Assembly (NCBI GenBank): GCA_036873135.1
Contig: JAPTYO010000014.1
Location: 22,900,952 to 22,964,951, forward strand
Origin: Clarkia xantiana subsp. parviflora
Lineage: Eukaryota > Streptophyta > Magnoliopsida > Myrtales > Onagraceae
DNA: 64,000 nucleotides
Reading direction: 5' to 3'
The notes under the pieces are model-generated. The model did no database searches, had not been told where the DNA came from, and saw only the letters and a list, made by a program, of their open reading frames with translations. Shown piece by piece: positions 31,869 through 44,748 of the stretch; position 1 is the first letter of the stretch; each line of letters opens with the position of its first letter. A program made the translations under genes and the position numbers.

Positions 31869-33718
31869 CCTCGAATGAATGCAGAAATAACAGAAGATTT
31901 ACATAAATTGATATGGAAAAGCAACTACAACATTAAATTGACGACTCTATAATGTATAGAAGATTTATGTTATTCAGAGTAAGCTACAATAAAAAAAGAA
32001 TTGGTACTTTTTTGATCAGATTCAAATTAATTTAAACTAGCAACTAAGCATCAAAGCTATGCAATCTAGATGAGCATCAATGCGGCTCCTTCTCTCTCTG
32101 AGTCAGAGCAGGCTTCAGGATTCATCAAATCAGCCACCAGAAATCTTAGATTCTTCAAACTGAACTGAATATAGCAACATAACAATATAGTAGCAGACCA
32201 GAACTGAAAATGAATGTGCATCATATTTTGATCGGAAAACCACACAAATTTATTACATATCATCCCAAGAAGCTTCGAATGAGGTACCAGCATCAAATTA
32301 ATCAAGCATTCAACTCGAATCCAGCTCAATTTCCAAATCTGGAAAACAAAGTTAAATTTCAAACTGTCAATTTGTGGATCTGAGCTGTTGAAAAATCGCA
32401 CACAAATTCTTCAACATCTTTGATTCATACATATCTAACCAATTCCAAGAATGAATCCAGCAGCTATCAACGAATTGAAGCAGTCAGTTGACTCACAAAG
32501 CATCAACAACCCATTCCTGAAATTCAATTATTACAATTTCATCTTTTAGCTGAATGATAATGTCAAAATTGAATTGAAAATGCATACTTGTGATGACCCA
32601 TCAAGTGTTTGATGTTAGTAATCAGGATTTACCTCAGAATTGGCCTTTGAGTAGATGATTTCTTCAACTTTTCAGACAACAATAGGAGCTTCTCCTGCCA
32701 TTCTTTGCTCTTCTTAGTTGAAGAGCAATGGATCTCATTCACAGCTCTAATTCATTCAATTTACAAAACAGAAAGAAGCAAACACTTAAGAAGATTAGCT
32801 GGGATGGGATAATCTAGCTAAAAGAAAAAGAAAAAAAAAAGCAGAATGGAGCATTTACTCTTTACCCATACTTGCACGTGCTCTCTATCCAATTGTACTA
32901 CCCATATGGCAACTGGGAAGGGATGAGCTTAACTTTGTATCCCCAGATACCCCAAAGGCAATTTTCTGACGCTAGAAGAACCCTTCAACTGTCTCATTAT
33001 GTAATGTTCACATATACCATCAAAACGCGAACATTATCTCGAATAACAAGAAGTGATAAGTATCCTGTGGTGGAATTTCATCTTTCTTGAGAAAACAAGG
33101 CTAAACCAATTATTAATATCACGAACAGCAATTGCAAAATCAATTGATTATCGGCCAAATTGCGTAGAACGGAGGTGGGAATTCCTTGGACACCGATGTT
33201 CCACCGCTACTGGAGCCCCATCGCTGCTGGAATCAATCCATAGTGGCATATTTGAGGAAACATCAGATCAAAGCACCTGTAGGAATTTATATGTTCATTA
33301 GCAATAAAACGGAAATCTAGGGTATGAAACCGACATTGCAGGGCTTATTATCCAGGAAATTCACAAAGCTTGACTGATATTACCAGAGATTTTAGTATAG
33401 CTCTCTGTCTATAGTGAAAAATCAGAATTGCAATTGGGGAGGAGAACGGAAACGATGGAAACGACTCCCATTCGCTAATCCACAACCCCCTCTATACGTA
33501 ACGCAACTTACAGAAGTGTTAACGCAGTTAATTTTTCGGATTGCACCGATTTTTTACCGGATTAAATTTCTATCCGCTAAATCCAATCCGAACTCATTGA
33601 AAACTCTGTATTTGCTAACTGGTCTTTCCAAAAATTTAGTACTTGTTTCTGTCACTTTCTCCTTCCGTGGATCCAGCAGTGAAAACACCGATGCTTTCAT
33701 ATCATTGTAGGCAACCCC
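31869..33718. other. Region between the transposon nest and the tRNA array, no gene identified
   Basis: AT-rich, without a coding exon or RNA gene that I can support. On the minus strand a possible acceptor (CCTACAG) lies near 33278, with a short open stretch behind it, and 33410-33480 could be a 5' leader. These might be upstream parts of the orphan minus-strand exon at 14489-14624, but the evidence is too thin for a gene call. Confidence 0.3.
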
Positions 33719-34302
33719 GTGTGTGTTAAACATACTCTGTTTTCTAGAATCTTTGCATAATCAAAACCCTTTAGAAAATAAATATCATTTTAATATGATG
33801 TATTCTTTTCAGCTTAAAATCATATTAAATTGATGGATTATTAAATATAATTTGTATTTCTGGATCATTGTATCATCTTAAGAATATTAATATTATTTCA
33901 ATGGGAATGATTTTTTTTTTCGACGTAAAATCTTCAAAACATTTAAATAATAAAAAAAATTTAATGAGGGGCTAATCCAAAAAGACATTAGAGATCGATA
34001 AAAAATTATAAAAATATGGACTAAACATATAATAGTTGAAATGTGTTATCAATAGGAGTCAACAAATCCCTTAATGTACTAGTCAGAACCGTAATATCAT
34101 TTTCCGAATTTTTGCATTATCAAATAAGAAAATAATATTATTTTAGTGGGAACGATTATTTTCGGCGTAAAATTCTCAAAACATATATATATAAAAAATT
34201 GAATGACTAATCCAAAATGACTGTAGAGATCATTAACATATATAAACAAAATGGTTAAATATTGAAAATGTGATTTTTTTTTTTTTTTTATTTTTACATT
34301 TC

Positions 34303-34842
34303 ACTAGAGCCAGGTGTTAAGTTGGTTTCCACTTGGGTAACTTCAGGCTTCCTTCCCACGAACGGGCTCTGGATGTGTGCGCATGAACGGGTATCTGTCT
34401 GTATGCTGCGAACCTTGTGACACGATCCTCGAACCAGTCTTCTTCTTCCCGATTTTGATCTCTCGAACTCCGGATCCTGCACAAGGGGCAGTAACCAGCG
34501 TGGAAGAGGGGGTGGTTGGGCCCTCTCCGACGCTCAAGTTATAATCTTTAGAGAGAGAAAGTCTTTTAGAGGGAATCGTTTAAAATGGGAGACCTAGGTC
34601 CCTATTTATAGGAAACCAAAGGATCGTGCCCGGTTTTGAACGGTTTGATGCCGGTTTAAAGGAAAACGTATATCGTCATCAAAGGGGGCTATGCGCACAC
34701 TGAGTTCTTTTACGGGTTTTGGAGTATTTTGCGAGGCCCGAAATGTAAATACGAACCTGAATTGGACAGATATCTAACACCAGGTTTCGATCCTAGGACC
34801 TCTGGGTTATGGAACCACCACGCTTCCGCTGCGCCACTCAGA
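34303..34842 (-). pseudogene. Initiator tRNA-Met copy split by a solo LTR
   Basis: The two parts are 34303-34314 and 34785-34842, separated by the LTR and its duplication. Several substitutions are also present, among them a damaged anticodon stem, an altered acceptor end (CACTCAGAT in place of CACTCTGAT on the plus strand) and a broken T stem. Not functional. Confidence 0.88.
34315..34779. mobile_element. Solo LTR (465 bp) inserted in a tRNA-Met gene
   Basis: Starts TGTTAAG, ends ATCTAACA (TG...CA), flanked by CCAGG duplications at 34310-34314 and 34780-34784. Its right part ('aggcccgaa.tgtaaatacga' and 'gaattggaca') resembles the end of the Tat-like LTRs at 20098 and 30701, so it is a related but distinct family. 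No internal region remains, as after LTR-LTR recombination. Confidence 0.9.
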
Positions 34843-35253
34843 TGAACATATTATGATAATTACTAAAATTTTCAGCTCCATGACACTGCAAAAGCATGTA
34901 GCTTTGTGATCCAAAGCTAAGTTGAACGTTTTTTTATTAGTAATAATAACAGTACATTCATAAAATGAGGTATTTATCGAAATAATAACAGTACATTCAA
35001 GTAATCCTTTATTGAACATAATGTACTAGTCAGCTGATCACGCAGTAACCTTAATATCATTTATCGAATTATTGCATCATCAAGCACCTTAACAAAAATA
35101 AAATTATTTTACTGGGAACAATTATTTTCAGCTTAAAATTCTCAAACATATATTAAAAATAATTGATTGGCTAATCCAAAATGAAAGCAGAGACTGATAA
35201 CAAATACATACAAAGCGTCTGTATATTGAAAATTTTAAATAAACAACACAATT

Positions 35254-35325
35254 TATCAGAGCCAGGTTTCGATCCTGGGACCTGTGGGTTATGGGCCCAC
35301 CACGCTTCCGCTGCGCCACTCTGAT
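35254..35325 (-). tRNA. Initiator tRNA-Met (CAT), first intact copy
   Basis: Consensus sequence of the array. Initiator hallmarks: A1-T72 pair, three G-C pairs at 29-31/39-41 (GTGGG-CCCATAA-CCCAC) and A54/A60 in the T loop (ATCGAAA). Internal promoter: A box TGGCGCAGCGG, B box GGATCGAAACC. It sits in a diverged unit that still has TTTT 22 nt after the tRNA (35229-35232), unlike all later copies. Confidence 0.97.
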
Positions 35326-35774
35326 GAACATATTATAATAGTTATAAACTTGTTTAGCTCCATGACACTGCAAAAGCATGTCGCTATGCGATCCAAAGCT
35401 AATTTGAACGTGTTTTTATTAATAAGAGTAACAGTACGTTAAAAAATGAGGTATTTATCGAATTCAACTTATCACTTATCAAACAGAATGTGCGAGTCAA
35501 CTAATAGGTTGTTAAACATACAGTGTTTTCTAGAATCGTTGCGTAATCCAGAACCTTAAGAAAATTAATACCATTTTAGCGGGATGTGATCTTTTCGGCG
35601 TAATATCATATTTAAATAGTGGGTTATCAAAGATTATTTGCATTTTCGGATCATTGTATCATCAAGCATCTTAAGATATTAATAGTATTTTTAATGAGAC
35701 CGATTAAAATCCTCCAAACAAATAAACACTACAAAAAACTAATGAGGGGGCTAATCCAAAAAGAGATTAGAGAT

Positions 35775-36138
35775 TGTTGCGTCCTGGATGAATGAGGTCA
35801 CGGGGACGCGTCGGTTTGTGTAATTGTGCGGGCCGTAACCCTTCTGTCAGACGGAGGTTGGGCCACTGACGAGTGTTCGGACTTTACTCCCGCGTGAGGT
35901 CTGAGTCTCGGAAAGGTTGTGACCCGGCAAGGTTGTGACCCGGCAAGTCTGTGTCTCGAGCGTCGGATCCTGCGCAAAGGACCAATGCTAGCACGGAGAG
36001 GGGGGGGGGGGGTGGTACTAGCGGAGCCCTCTCCGATGCCTAAGTTACTATAGTGGCAAAAAGGTAATTTCTAGAGAGAGAGAATTCTAGAGAGAAGTCA
36101 GAGCTCAAAATACCAAAGTTGGGCAAATGAGAGAGTGT
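35775..36138 (-). repeat. Partial 3' LTR of the second Tat-like copy
   Basis: Matches the first ~290 bp of the left LTR, with an extra segment containing a doubled 'aaggttgtgacccggc' and a run of G (35998-36012). It stops at 'gagagagtg' and jumps into internal sequence. Confidence 0.85.
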
Positions 36139-37079
36139 AGAGTATACCGTAGGGGTTTAGTCTTGAGTGTAGGTAAACTAATTCTTTGATCCTTATCCAC
36201 CAAGCATCTCTTTGGGATTAGTAAATACACACATCCCCATTTATCCTTCCAGCCCCCTAGGAGTTCATCATTTCACTCCCTTTGCAGGTAATTCACTTAC
36301 CTTTTCCCGGAATTATCTTTGTGTTCAAAGTTTCTTTGCCGTCGTGGAGCTTAGATACGTTTTGACAGTTTCGAGTCTGATTTTTTGCTTTTTTTTGGAA
36401 ATTGACACCACCAATCGACTCGGTTCGTCCCAACGATTCCAGCGCCACCTTCGGATTCTCCAGGGGACGTCGCACGCGCCCTCACGCGCCACCGCGAGTG
36501 GGGAATCTTCGCCGGAGCGTGAGACCCACGCGTCGCCTTCCCGGCCTCGCCTCGCTGCGGTCCTTACCTTCCCGGAATCGTCTCGACGAGAGGAATCCAT
36601 TGTGATATCTTTCGTCCTGTTTTGAGGTAATTTGAAAACCTTAATTTAAAAAGTAGTTTCGGCCTGAGCTTGGGGTGTCGCCGGATGGTTGTTCGTCTAA
36701 GTTATTTTTCGTTGCTGCCGTATAGAACTGCTTGTTGATGCTCACATGTTGAATAATTGCTGATTGATTGTCGTTACTATCGTCGTTTGTCCATAACTTA
36801 GGCGATTTTTCGTTTCCGTGGATAGTCGAGGTGGAATTCCCCGTTTGGACATAATGCCCATTGATGTTGATACGCGCGTTGATGTTGAGCGTTAGGAATA
36901 GACCGTTGGTTATTGCCTGCAAGCATGCTAAAACACTTAGAAAATATTTAAACGATATCTAATGTTTGTTACCATAGATGTCGTCGTATGAGCTTTGTCG
37001 ATGAGCGTCGTAAGCGTGCTTAGGGGGCATAGCTACTCGTTGTATGCAATCCCTCTTTATACGAAAACATCTAGATAAT

Positions 37080-37212
37080 ATTTTCCCTTTGTCGGCATGT
37101 ATGCTCGTCGACATGTATGCTCGTCGACATGTATGTACGTACATGGAAACACTTAGAAAATATTTTTTCCTTGTCGACGTGCAACCTTGTCGACATGTAC
37201 GTATGTACATGG
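37080..37212. repeat. Contracted 66-bp minisatellite
   Basis: Little more than one 66-bp unit, preceded by two short 'cgtcgacatgtatgct' repeats. It corresponds to the 8.8-unit array at 21478-22058. Confidence 0.85.
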
Positions 37213-37327
37213 AAGTATGATACGTGCGTTAACTTCGATACGCGTATTGATGTTGATTGCTTCTTGCAGGCTGTGGGATTGTAGCAACTTCTCGTGGAGT
37301 TTCCTTTCCCTCGATCGCGTTGATACA

Positions 37328-39674
37328 ATGAGTAAGTTCGCCACTTCTCTATTGCAGACTCCCTTTAATTCTGATATAGAGGATGACTTGGGCGTAAGCC
37401 CAGTTTTGCCGGCAGATAGTGCTCTAGGCCCCGACGAGGGTGAAGCTGTTGGGGTATCTCTTGCCGGAGAGACTGAGGCGTTGGTTAAGTATTATACCAA
37501 CCGCCTGGATAGATCCTTGTTCTCCTTATATGCGAGTGCTTCCGGACTCGACGCTTGTACCGAGGCTTTTTACCCCTTCGAGGTGCTCCCTGATAGCAGT
37601 CTAGGAGATGCTACTCCTCCGCCCGTAGATTTATCTGTCGTGTACACATCGCACGTTAGAGAGGGTTTGCGGTTTCCCTACTGTTCCGACTTGGTTGATC
37701 TTTGTAGCAGTTACGGGATTTCCCCCTTAGATCTCACACCCAACGGGATTCGGGTGTGGACTTGTTTCAGAGTGTTGTTTCACCAGCAGTCCTGGTGTTA
37801 TTCTCGCACTCTCTTTCGCTGCTTCTATCAGCTTAGTAGTTCAGACTCGGCGGGCTTGTGTGGTGTGAGAGTTCGTTGGCCGAACTTGCAGGGAGATGGT
37901 TTCGAGGAGCTTGGTCTTGGGGAAGCCAAGTGGGATCCTAGTTACCGATTAGTTGCTGCTGCGGATCGGTCTGCTGACCATTGGAGGCATCACTATTTTT
38001 TCGTTCATGATGCGAGGACGACTTGGGACGTCGAGTATATTCAGAAGTTTGATCCCGCGCCTGCTTTTCGGGAGCTCTCCACGTCGGATAAAGCAGTGAT
38101 AAAACAGATATATCGTTGTCAGCAATCACGCGGCTTTACTTGCTCATTGTGTGCATCTGATCAGGAATTGATCGATGCTGGGATTCATGTGCTCCCTTCT
38201 GCAGCTTCGGTATGTTGATTATTTTTATAACTTTTTACTGTGTTGCACTGTAGGTTGGTTTGACGGAAAAAGCTCGTCTTTGCAGACGGCGGCCGCTCGT
38301 AAGATTGCTTCTAGCGGGAGGATCGTTCCCCCCTTGCTTCCGGAGCATCAGCAGCTTCTGGATGCGGCAAAGGTAGATAGCTTCCTGGAGGAGCCATCTT
38401 TTACTTTCTTGATTGGGTTGTAACTTTTACATGTTACTTGCAGGTCGTACAGCGCTTGTTACTGACCGTGTTGTTGCTGCTCCTGACTCTTCCAAACGGT
38501 CCACCACTGGGGCGCGTTCTTCGAGCGGTTCGAAGCGTCCGAAGACTACTGTGACCGTTCCAACTCCTTCCTGTCATAAAGGGAAGGGAGTTGGTGGTAG
38601 TGAGGATGTGTTGGCTGCCCCCCGCTCGAAGGAGCGGTCCGAGGTGGAGCGTTCTCCTCTTTCTGGTATAAGCTGGACATTTTATTCTATACCCTTATAT
38701 GCTTTATACTTGGTTTTTGCATAACGCTGTCTGTTTTACATGTAGCGGTCCCCCCGCTTGGACGTGCAGATTTGCTTCGTCCTTTGGATGGAGATATTTC
38801 AGATGATAGGTGGATGCCGTACGTGGCGGGAGGTGTTACTTTTCCAAAAGACTCCCAGCTGAGCATGCCTGAAGTTGGCGTGCGTGTTCTTCGTCGCTCC
38901 ATTCCCCCTGGAGATCGAGTTGTCCGGCCCTCGAGCGACGAGGAGGCGCGAACATTTGTTGAGAGATCACTGTCTGGATTTGCTCCAGTGAGTATCTCTT
39001 TATTTTATTTTGCTATGTTCGTTGCCCCCGAATATATATGTTTATTGTGTCCTTATTCTCAGGTTGTTTCCGACATGGTGCATATGGCCTCTTTCATGCT
39101 AGAGCTTGTTCAAGAGAACCGTGCCATTGCTGACAGAGCTGCCGCTTTGTCCAAAGAGCTTGAGGGGGCCAAGGATGAAGTGCGTCGTCTTTCCTTGAAG
39201 AAGACGGACTTTGATGCTCGTTATGAGGCTGATCATGCCAGCGTTATTCAGCTTGAATCCGAGAATGCCGCCATTGAGAAGGCGATTTCAGATAACGTAG
39301 GCAAGCACAAGGTTGCCTGCCGGAAAGTTTGTGAGGTAGAGATGAAGGCTGGCATTGAAGAAGGACTTAGCAAGTTCTCTTCGACTCCTGGATTTGATAG
39401 CGCAGTTACTACTGCTGCTAGAGCGAAGGCCACTCCTATGCTCAGCGAGTTTGCTGAGGATTTTATTCGTAGAGTGAATATTCTTGCTCCTGGCTTTCCT
39501 TTTGACAGGTTGGGGCCATATGCGGAGTCTGCTGTTAGGCAAGTTACCGAGCTTCGTCGCTTAGATGCTGCAACATCTGATTTTGCGTTTTTGTTTGGAG
39601 AAGATGGTGGTGGCACTAGCGTGCAACATTTGCCTGTTCCACCCAGCCCTGTCAGGGATGGTGGACTTCTTTGA
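37328..39674 (+). CDS. Antisense accessory gene of the second Tat-like copy
   Basis: Same gene as at 22176-24520. Exons 37328-38209, about 38286-38372, 38444-38665, 38746-38987, 39063-39674; the exon 2 to exon 3 join does not fit phase simply and may be modelled wrongly. The two stop codons of the first copy are sense codons here (TCG where 22695 has TAG, AAG where 23218 has TAG), so exon 1 is open through its full 294 codons. The C-terminal exon carries the same coiled-coil heptads. The carrier element itself is truncated and lacks gag. Function unknown; possibly acts in trans for the element family. Confidence 0.7.
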
Positions 39675-40080
39675 TTTGTGTCACCTTTTCGACTTGTTGA
39701 ACTCGTATGTGAGCCAGTTTGCTCCCAGCTTCTATGTTTTAGAAACTTGTTGGAGTTGTTGTTTGTGACTTGTTCGCTTTGAACTTCGTCGCATGGACCT
39801 GTTTTATACACAGCAGTTTGCATGATAACTTGTTAGTAATATTTCATACCGTTATCACTTACTGTGTTTGCTGAATGTGGATGACTAGTAGCGTAGACAT
39901 AGTCCCCGCAGGTGTGACTGATAGCCACTTCCTGATTGATAAGTTGAAAAGTTCTCCTGATTGTTTGCATGATGCTTTACGCGTATTGCCTTTCTTTCCT
40001 GAATAGCTTGCCGCTATATGTGTTGCGACCTGCCAAGTATTTTTGCGTATAGCAATATATCTCAACAAGTAGTGTGTTTG

Positions 40081-40411
40081 AAGGGTGTTATCTTGGCTAA
40101 GCAAGATAGTAGTTTATACCGTCTCTTAGTTCCACTCTAAGGCGACGTTGTACAAGACCCGACTTGTAAATTTTACGAGTTTTGAACAGGGTGCGCACCT
40201 GCCAGCGTGTATCAACCCGCGTTGGGGAAGCATACGTAAAAGTATTATTTGAGGGGTGTAATCTTGGCTAAGCAAGATACTAGTTTATACCGTCTCTTAG
40301 TTCCACTCTAAGGCGACGTTGTACAAGACTCGACTTGTAGATTTTATGAGTTTTAAACAGGGAGCGCACCTGCCAGCGTGTATCAACCCGCGTTGGGGAA
40401 GCATACTTCAA
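40081..40411. repeat. Tandem duplication of ~170 bp in the second Tat-like copy
   Basis: 40081-40244 and about 40253-40411 both run from 'atcttggctaagcaagata' to 'cgcgttggggaagcatac'. The first element copy has this block once (near 24930-25082). Confidence 0.88.
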
Positions 40412-40746
40412 AACAATTTGGTTTTTGAAGAAGCATTTTGCGAATCCTAAAAGAGGTGTTGGTAAAATATTTGAAAAAAATATTTTGACCTTGAATGTGA
40501 TACATCCAAAAAATCGTGTTGTCAAAATTTTTGGAAATGAGTTTTGACACATAAAGCATTTTATAAAGTATTTGACAAGATATTTGGTAAAGATGCTTGT
40601 GATACATGATTCCTGCGTCCAGGGACCATGTAGCACTTTTGAGAGTATGAATTGTGATGCATGTTTTCTGCGTCCAGGAATCACACATCACGGCTTTGAA
40701 AGTCTGTGGTACGGAATTGTCGTCTAGTAAGAGGACTTCCGTTATA

Positions 40747-41135
40747 AAGAGTGAACCCTAAACAGGATATACACACTTTGAGTGAACCCTAAACAGGATA
40801 TACACCCTTAGAGTGAGGTAGTTGTCTAAACAGAGAACTTCTGTCATGAAGAGTGAACCCTAAACAGGATACACACTTAGAGTGAACCCTAAACAGGGTA
40901 TACACATTTAGAGTGAATCCTAAACAGGATATACACACTTAGAGTGAACCCTAAACAGGGTATACACATTTAGAGTGAATCCTAAACAGGATATACACAC
41001 TTAGAGTGAACCCTAAACAGGGTATACACATTTAGAGTGAATCCTAAACAGGATATACACACTTAGAGTGAATCCTAAACAGGATATACACATTTGGAGT
41101 GAACCCTAAACAGGGTATACACATTTAGAGTGAGG
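40747..41135. repeat. Minisatellite, counterpart of 25424-25880
   Basis: Units alternate between 'gaaccctaaacagggtat' and 'gaatcctaaacaggatat', a mixture that is rarer in the first copy. A flanking 'gaggtagttgtctaaacag' phrase has been duplicated into the array at 40812. Confidence 0.9.
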
Positions 41136-42119
41136 TAGTTGTCTAAACAGAGAACTTCCATCACTTGAGGGGTGATCAGCCCCGTATGCCCGTCCTGTTC
41201 TAAATCCAGGGAATGGCTATGGACATAAGGATTTGCCTCTAACCAGAGATGTCACAGCATGTCATTAAGATAAGTAAACATGGGGCTTGTCTTTTAGAAA
41301 AGAGGATACCTCAACATGTTATTTTGATGATAGGCCTTGGCGTTATTCCAAGGTATTGTTTGTATCTGACGACCTGAAAAGTCATTGTTTTGATAGTCTT
41401 GGTGTTAATCCGAGACTCTGCTTGTAGTTGACGCCCTGAATAGTTGTCGTTTTGATAGCAGATCCGCAGGTTGACATTGCGGAATAAGTTGGTTGTACAC
41501 ATAGCTCGATGGCTTTGTGTTGTCGGCGGCTTCTAGAGATAGACGCCTATAATGGAGAAATAAACTCCTTGTTGGTGTAGATAATAGATATGTTAGTGTT
41601 GTATACCATAAGCCCCTCCTTTCATACAATGCTTAGCTTGTATTGTTGGGGAAGATTTTTTGTGGATAGGTTACTACTTGGCGTAATTCCTGAGTAGTAA
41701 TCGTAGTGTAGCCATAATGCGTAATAGATTTTGCTTGCTCATGGCATAGTTTCTTGGATTATTGGAGTAGATAATATGCGCGTAGTTTGTTGCTTCGCTT
41801 TTAATCCAAAAAATAACGTGCAAGAGATAAGTATGTACCTACAAACGTAGATTGACTTTATTAGATACTTGCGCGTATTTACATTGATGTACTAGTCAGC
41901 TGATCACTCAGTAACCTTAATATCATTTATCGAATTATTGCATCATCAAGCACCTTAACAAAAATAAAATTATTTTAGTGGGAACAATTATTTCCAGCTT
42001 AAAATTCTCAAACATATATTAAAAATAATTGATTGGCTAATCCAAAATGAAAGCAGAGATTGATAACAAATACAGACAAAGCGTCTATATATTGAAAGTT
42101 TGAAATAAACACCACAATT

Positions 42120-42191
42120 TATCAGAGCAAGGTTTCGATCCTGGGACCTGTGGGTTATGGACCCACCACGCTTCCGCTGCGCCACTCTGAT
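42120..42191 (-). tRNA. Initiator tRNA-Met (CAT), variant copy
   Basis: First copy right of the truncated retroelement. Two changes: position 64 G to T (breaks a T-stem pair) and position 32 C to T in the anticodon loop. Confidence 0.85.
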
Positions 42192-42970
42192 GAACATATT
42201 TTAATAGTTATAAACTTGTTTAGCTCCATGACACTGCAAAAGCATGTCGCTATGCGATCCAAAGCTAATTTGAACGTGTTTTTATTAATAAGAATAACAG
42301 TACGTTAAAAAATGAGGTATTTATCGAATTCAGCTTATCACTTATCAAACAGAATGTGCGAGTCAACTAATAGGTTGTTAAACATACTGTGTTTTCTAGA
42401 ATCGTTGCGTAATCCAGAACCTTAAGAAAATTAATACCATTTTAGCGGGATGTGATCTTTTCGGCGTAATATCATATTTAAATAGTGGATTGTCAAACAT
42501 AATTTGCATTTTCGGATCATTGTATCATCAAGCATCTTAAGATATTTATAGTATTTTTAATATGAATGATTCTTTTCAGCATAAAATCCTCCAAACAAAT
42601 AAACACTACAAAAAACTAATGAGGGGGCTAATCCAAAAAGAGATTAGAGATCAATAAAAAAATATAAAAAAAATGTCTAAACATAGAATAGTTGAAAACT
42701 TATGTCAATCGGAGTTAAGTAATCCTTTATTGAACATAATGTACTAGTCAGCTGATCACTCAGTAACCTTAATATCATTTATCGAATTATTGCATCATCA
42801 GGCACCTTAACAAAAATATAATTATTTTAGTGGGAAGAATTATTTTCAGCTTAAATTCTCAAACATATATTAAAAATAATTGATTGGCTAATTCAAAATG
42901 AAAGCAGAGATTGATAACAAATACAGACAAAGCGTCTATATATTGAAAGGTTGAAACAAACATCACAATT

Positions 42971-43042
42971 TATCAGAGCCAGGTTTCGATCCTGGGACCT
43001 GTGGGTTATGGGCCCACCACGCTTCCGCTGCGCCACTCTGAT
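42971..43042 (-). tRNA. Initiator tRNA-Met (CAT), consensus copy
   Basis: Consensus tRNA. The downstream flank carries private changes (GGTTGAAAC in place of GTTTGAAAT on the plus strand). Confidence 0.96.
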
Positions 43043-43824
43043 GAACATATTTTAATAGATATAAACTTGTTTAGCTCCATGACACTGCAAAAGCATGTCG
43101 CTATGCGATCCAAAGCTAATTTGAACGTGTTTTTATTAATAAGAATAACAGTACGTTAAAAAATGAGGTATTTATCGAATTCAACTTATCACTTATCAAA
43201 TAGAATGTGCGAGTCAACTAATAGGTTGTTAAACATACTGTGTTTTCTAGAATCGTTGCGTAATCCAGAACCTTAAGAAAATTAATACCATTTTAGCGGG
43301 ATGTGATCTTTTCGGCGTAATATCATATTTAAATAGTGGGTTATCAAACATAATTTGCATTTTCGGATCATTGTATTATCAAGCATCTTAAGATATTAAT
43401 AGTATTTTTAATGAGAATGATTCTTTTCAGCTTAAAATCCTCAAAACAAATAAACACTACAAAAAACTAATGAGGGGGATAATCCAAAAAGAGATTAGAG
43501 ATCAATAAAAAAAAATATATAAAAAAAGTCTAAACATAAAATAGTTGAAAACTTATGTCAATCGGAGTCAAGTAATCCTTTATTGAACATAATGTACTAG
43601 TCAGCTGATCACTCAGTAACCTTAATATCATTTATCGAATTATTGCATCATCAAGCACCTTAACAAAAATAAAATTATTTTAGTTGGATCAATTATTTCC
43701 AGCTTAAAATTCTCAAACATATATTAAAAATAATTGATTGGCTAATCCAAAATGAAAGCAGAGATTGATAACAAATACAGACAAAGCGTCTATATATTGA
43801 AAGTTTGAAATAAACACCACAATT

Positions 43825-43896
43825 TATCAGAGCCAGGTTTCGATCCTGGGACCTGTGGGTTATGGGCCCACCACGCTTCCGCTGCGCCACTCTGAT
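43825..43896 (-). tRNA. Initiator tRNA-Met (CAT), consensus copy
   Basis: Consensus tRNA; upstream element of the CTATTAAAATATG type. Confidence 0.96.
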
Positions 43897-44676
43897 GAAC
43901 ATATTTTAATAGTTATAAACTTGTTTAGCTCCATGACACTGCAAAAGCATGTCGCTATGCGATCCAAAGCTAATTTGAACGTGTTTTTATTAATAAGAAT
44001 AACAATACGTTAAAAAATGAGGTATTTATCGAATTCAACTTATCACTTATCAAACAGAATGTGCGAGTCAACTAATAGGTTGTTAAACATACTGTGTTTT
44101 CTAGAATCGTTGCGTAATCCAGAACCTTAAGAAACTTAATATCATTTTAGCGGGATGTGACCTTTTCAGCGTAATATCATATTCAAATAGTGGATTGTCA
44201 AACATAATTTGCATTTTCGGATCATTGTATCATCAAGCATCTTAAGATATTTATAGTATTTTTAATATGAATGATTCTTTTCAGCATAAAATCCTCCAAA
44301 CAAATAAACACTACAAAAAACTAATGAGGGGGATAATCCAAAAAGAGATTAGAGATCAATAAAAAAATATATAAAAAAAGTCTAAACATAGAATAGTTGA
44401 AAACTTATGTCAATCGGAGTCAAGTAATCCTTTATTGAACATAACGTACTAGTCAGCTGATCACTCAGTAACCTTAATATCATTTATCGAATTATTGCAT
44501 CATCAAGCACCTTAACAAAAATAAAATTATTTTAGTGGGAACAATTATTTCCAGCTTAAAATTCTCAAACATATATTAAAAATAATTGATTGGCTAATCC
44601 AAAATGAAAGCAGAGATTGATAACAAATACAGACAAAGCGTCTATATATTGAAAGTTTGAAATAAACACCACAATT

Positions 44677-44748
44677 TATCAGAGCAAGATTTCGATCCTG
44701 GGACCTGTGGGTTATGGGCCCACCACGCTTCCGCTGCGCCACTCTGAT
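44677..44748 (-). tRNA. Initiator tRNA-Met (CAT), variant copy
   Basis: Two changes in the T stem 3' strand (CCTGG becomes TCTTG), weakening the T arm and the B box. Upstream element of the CTATTATAATATG type. Confidence 0.82.

Larger units (their letters stand above)
35775..41888 (-). mobile_element. Truncated second copy of the Tat-like element inside the array
   Basis: Begins with the outer edge of a 3' LTR (TGTTGCGTCC) and ends at the position matching ~26783 of the first copy, so gag and the 5' LTR are missing. About 880 bp matching 19650-20534 are also deleted at 36138. No target duplication is visible, and about 90 bp of the array unit are missing at the insertion site, pointing to later deletion. 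Internal sequence is roughly 90-95% like the first copy by eye. Confidence 0.9.
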
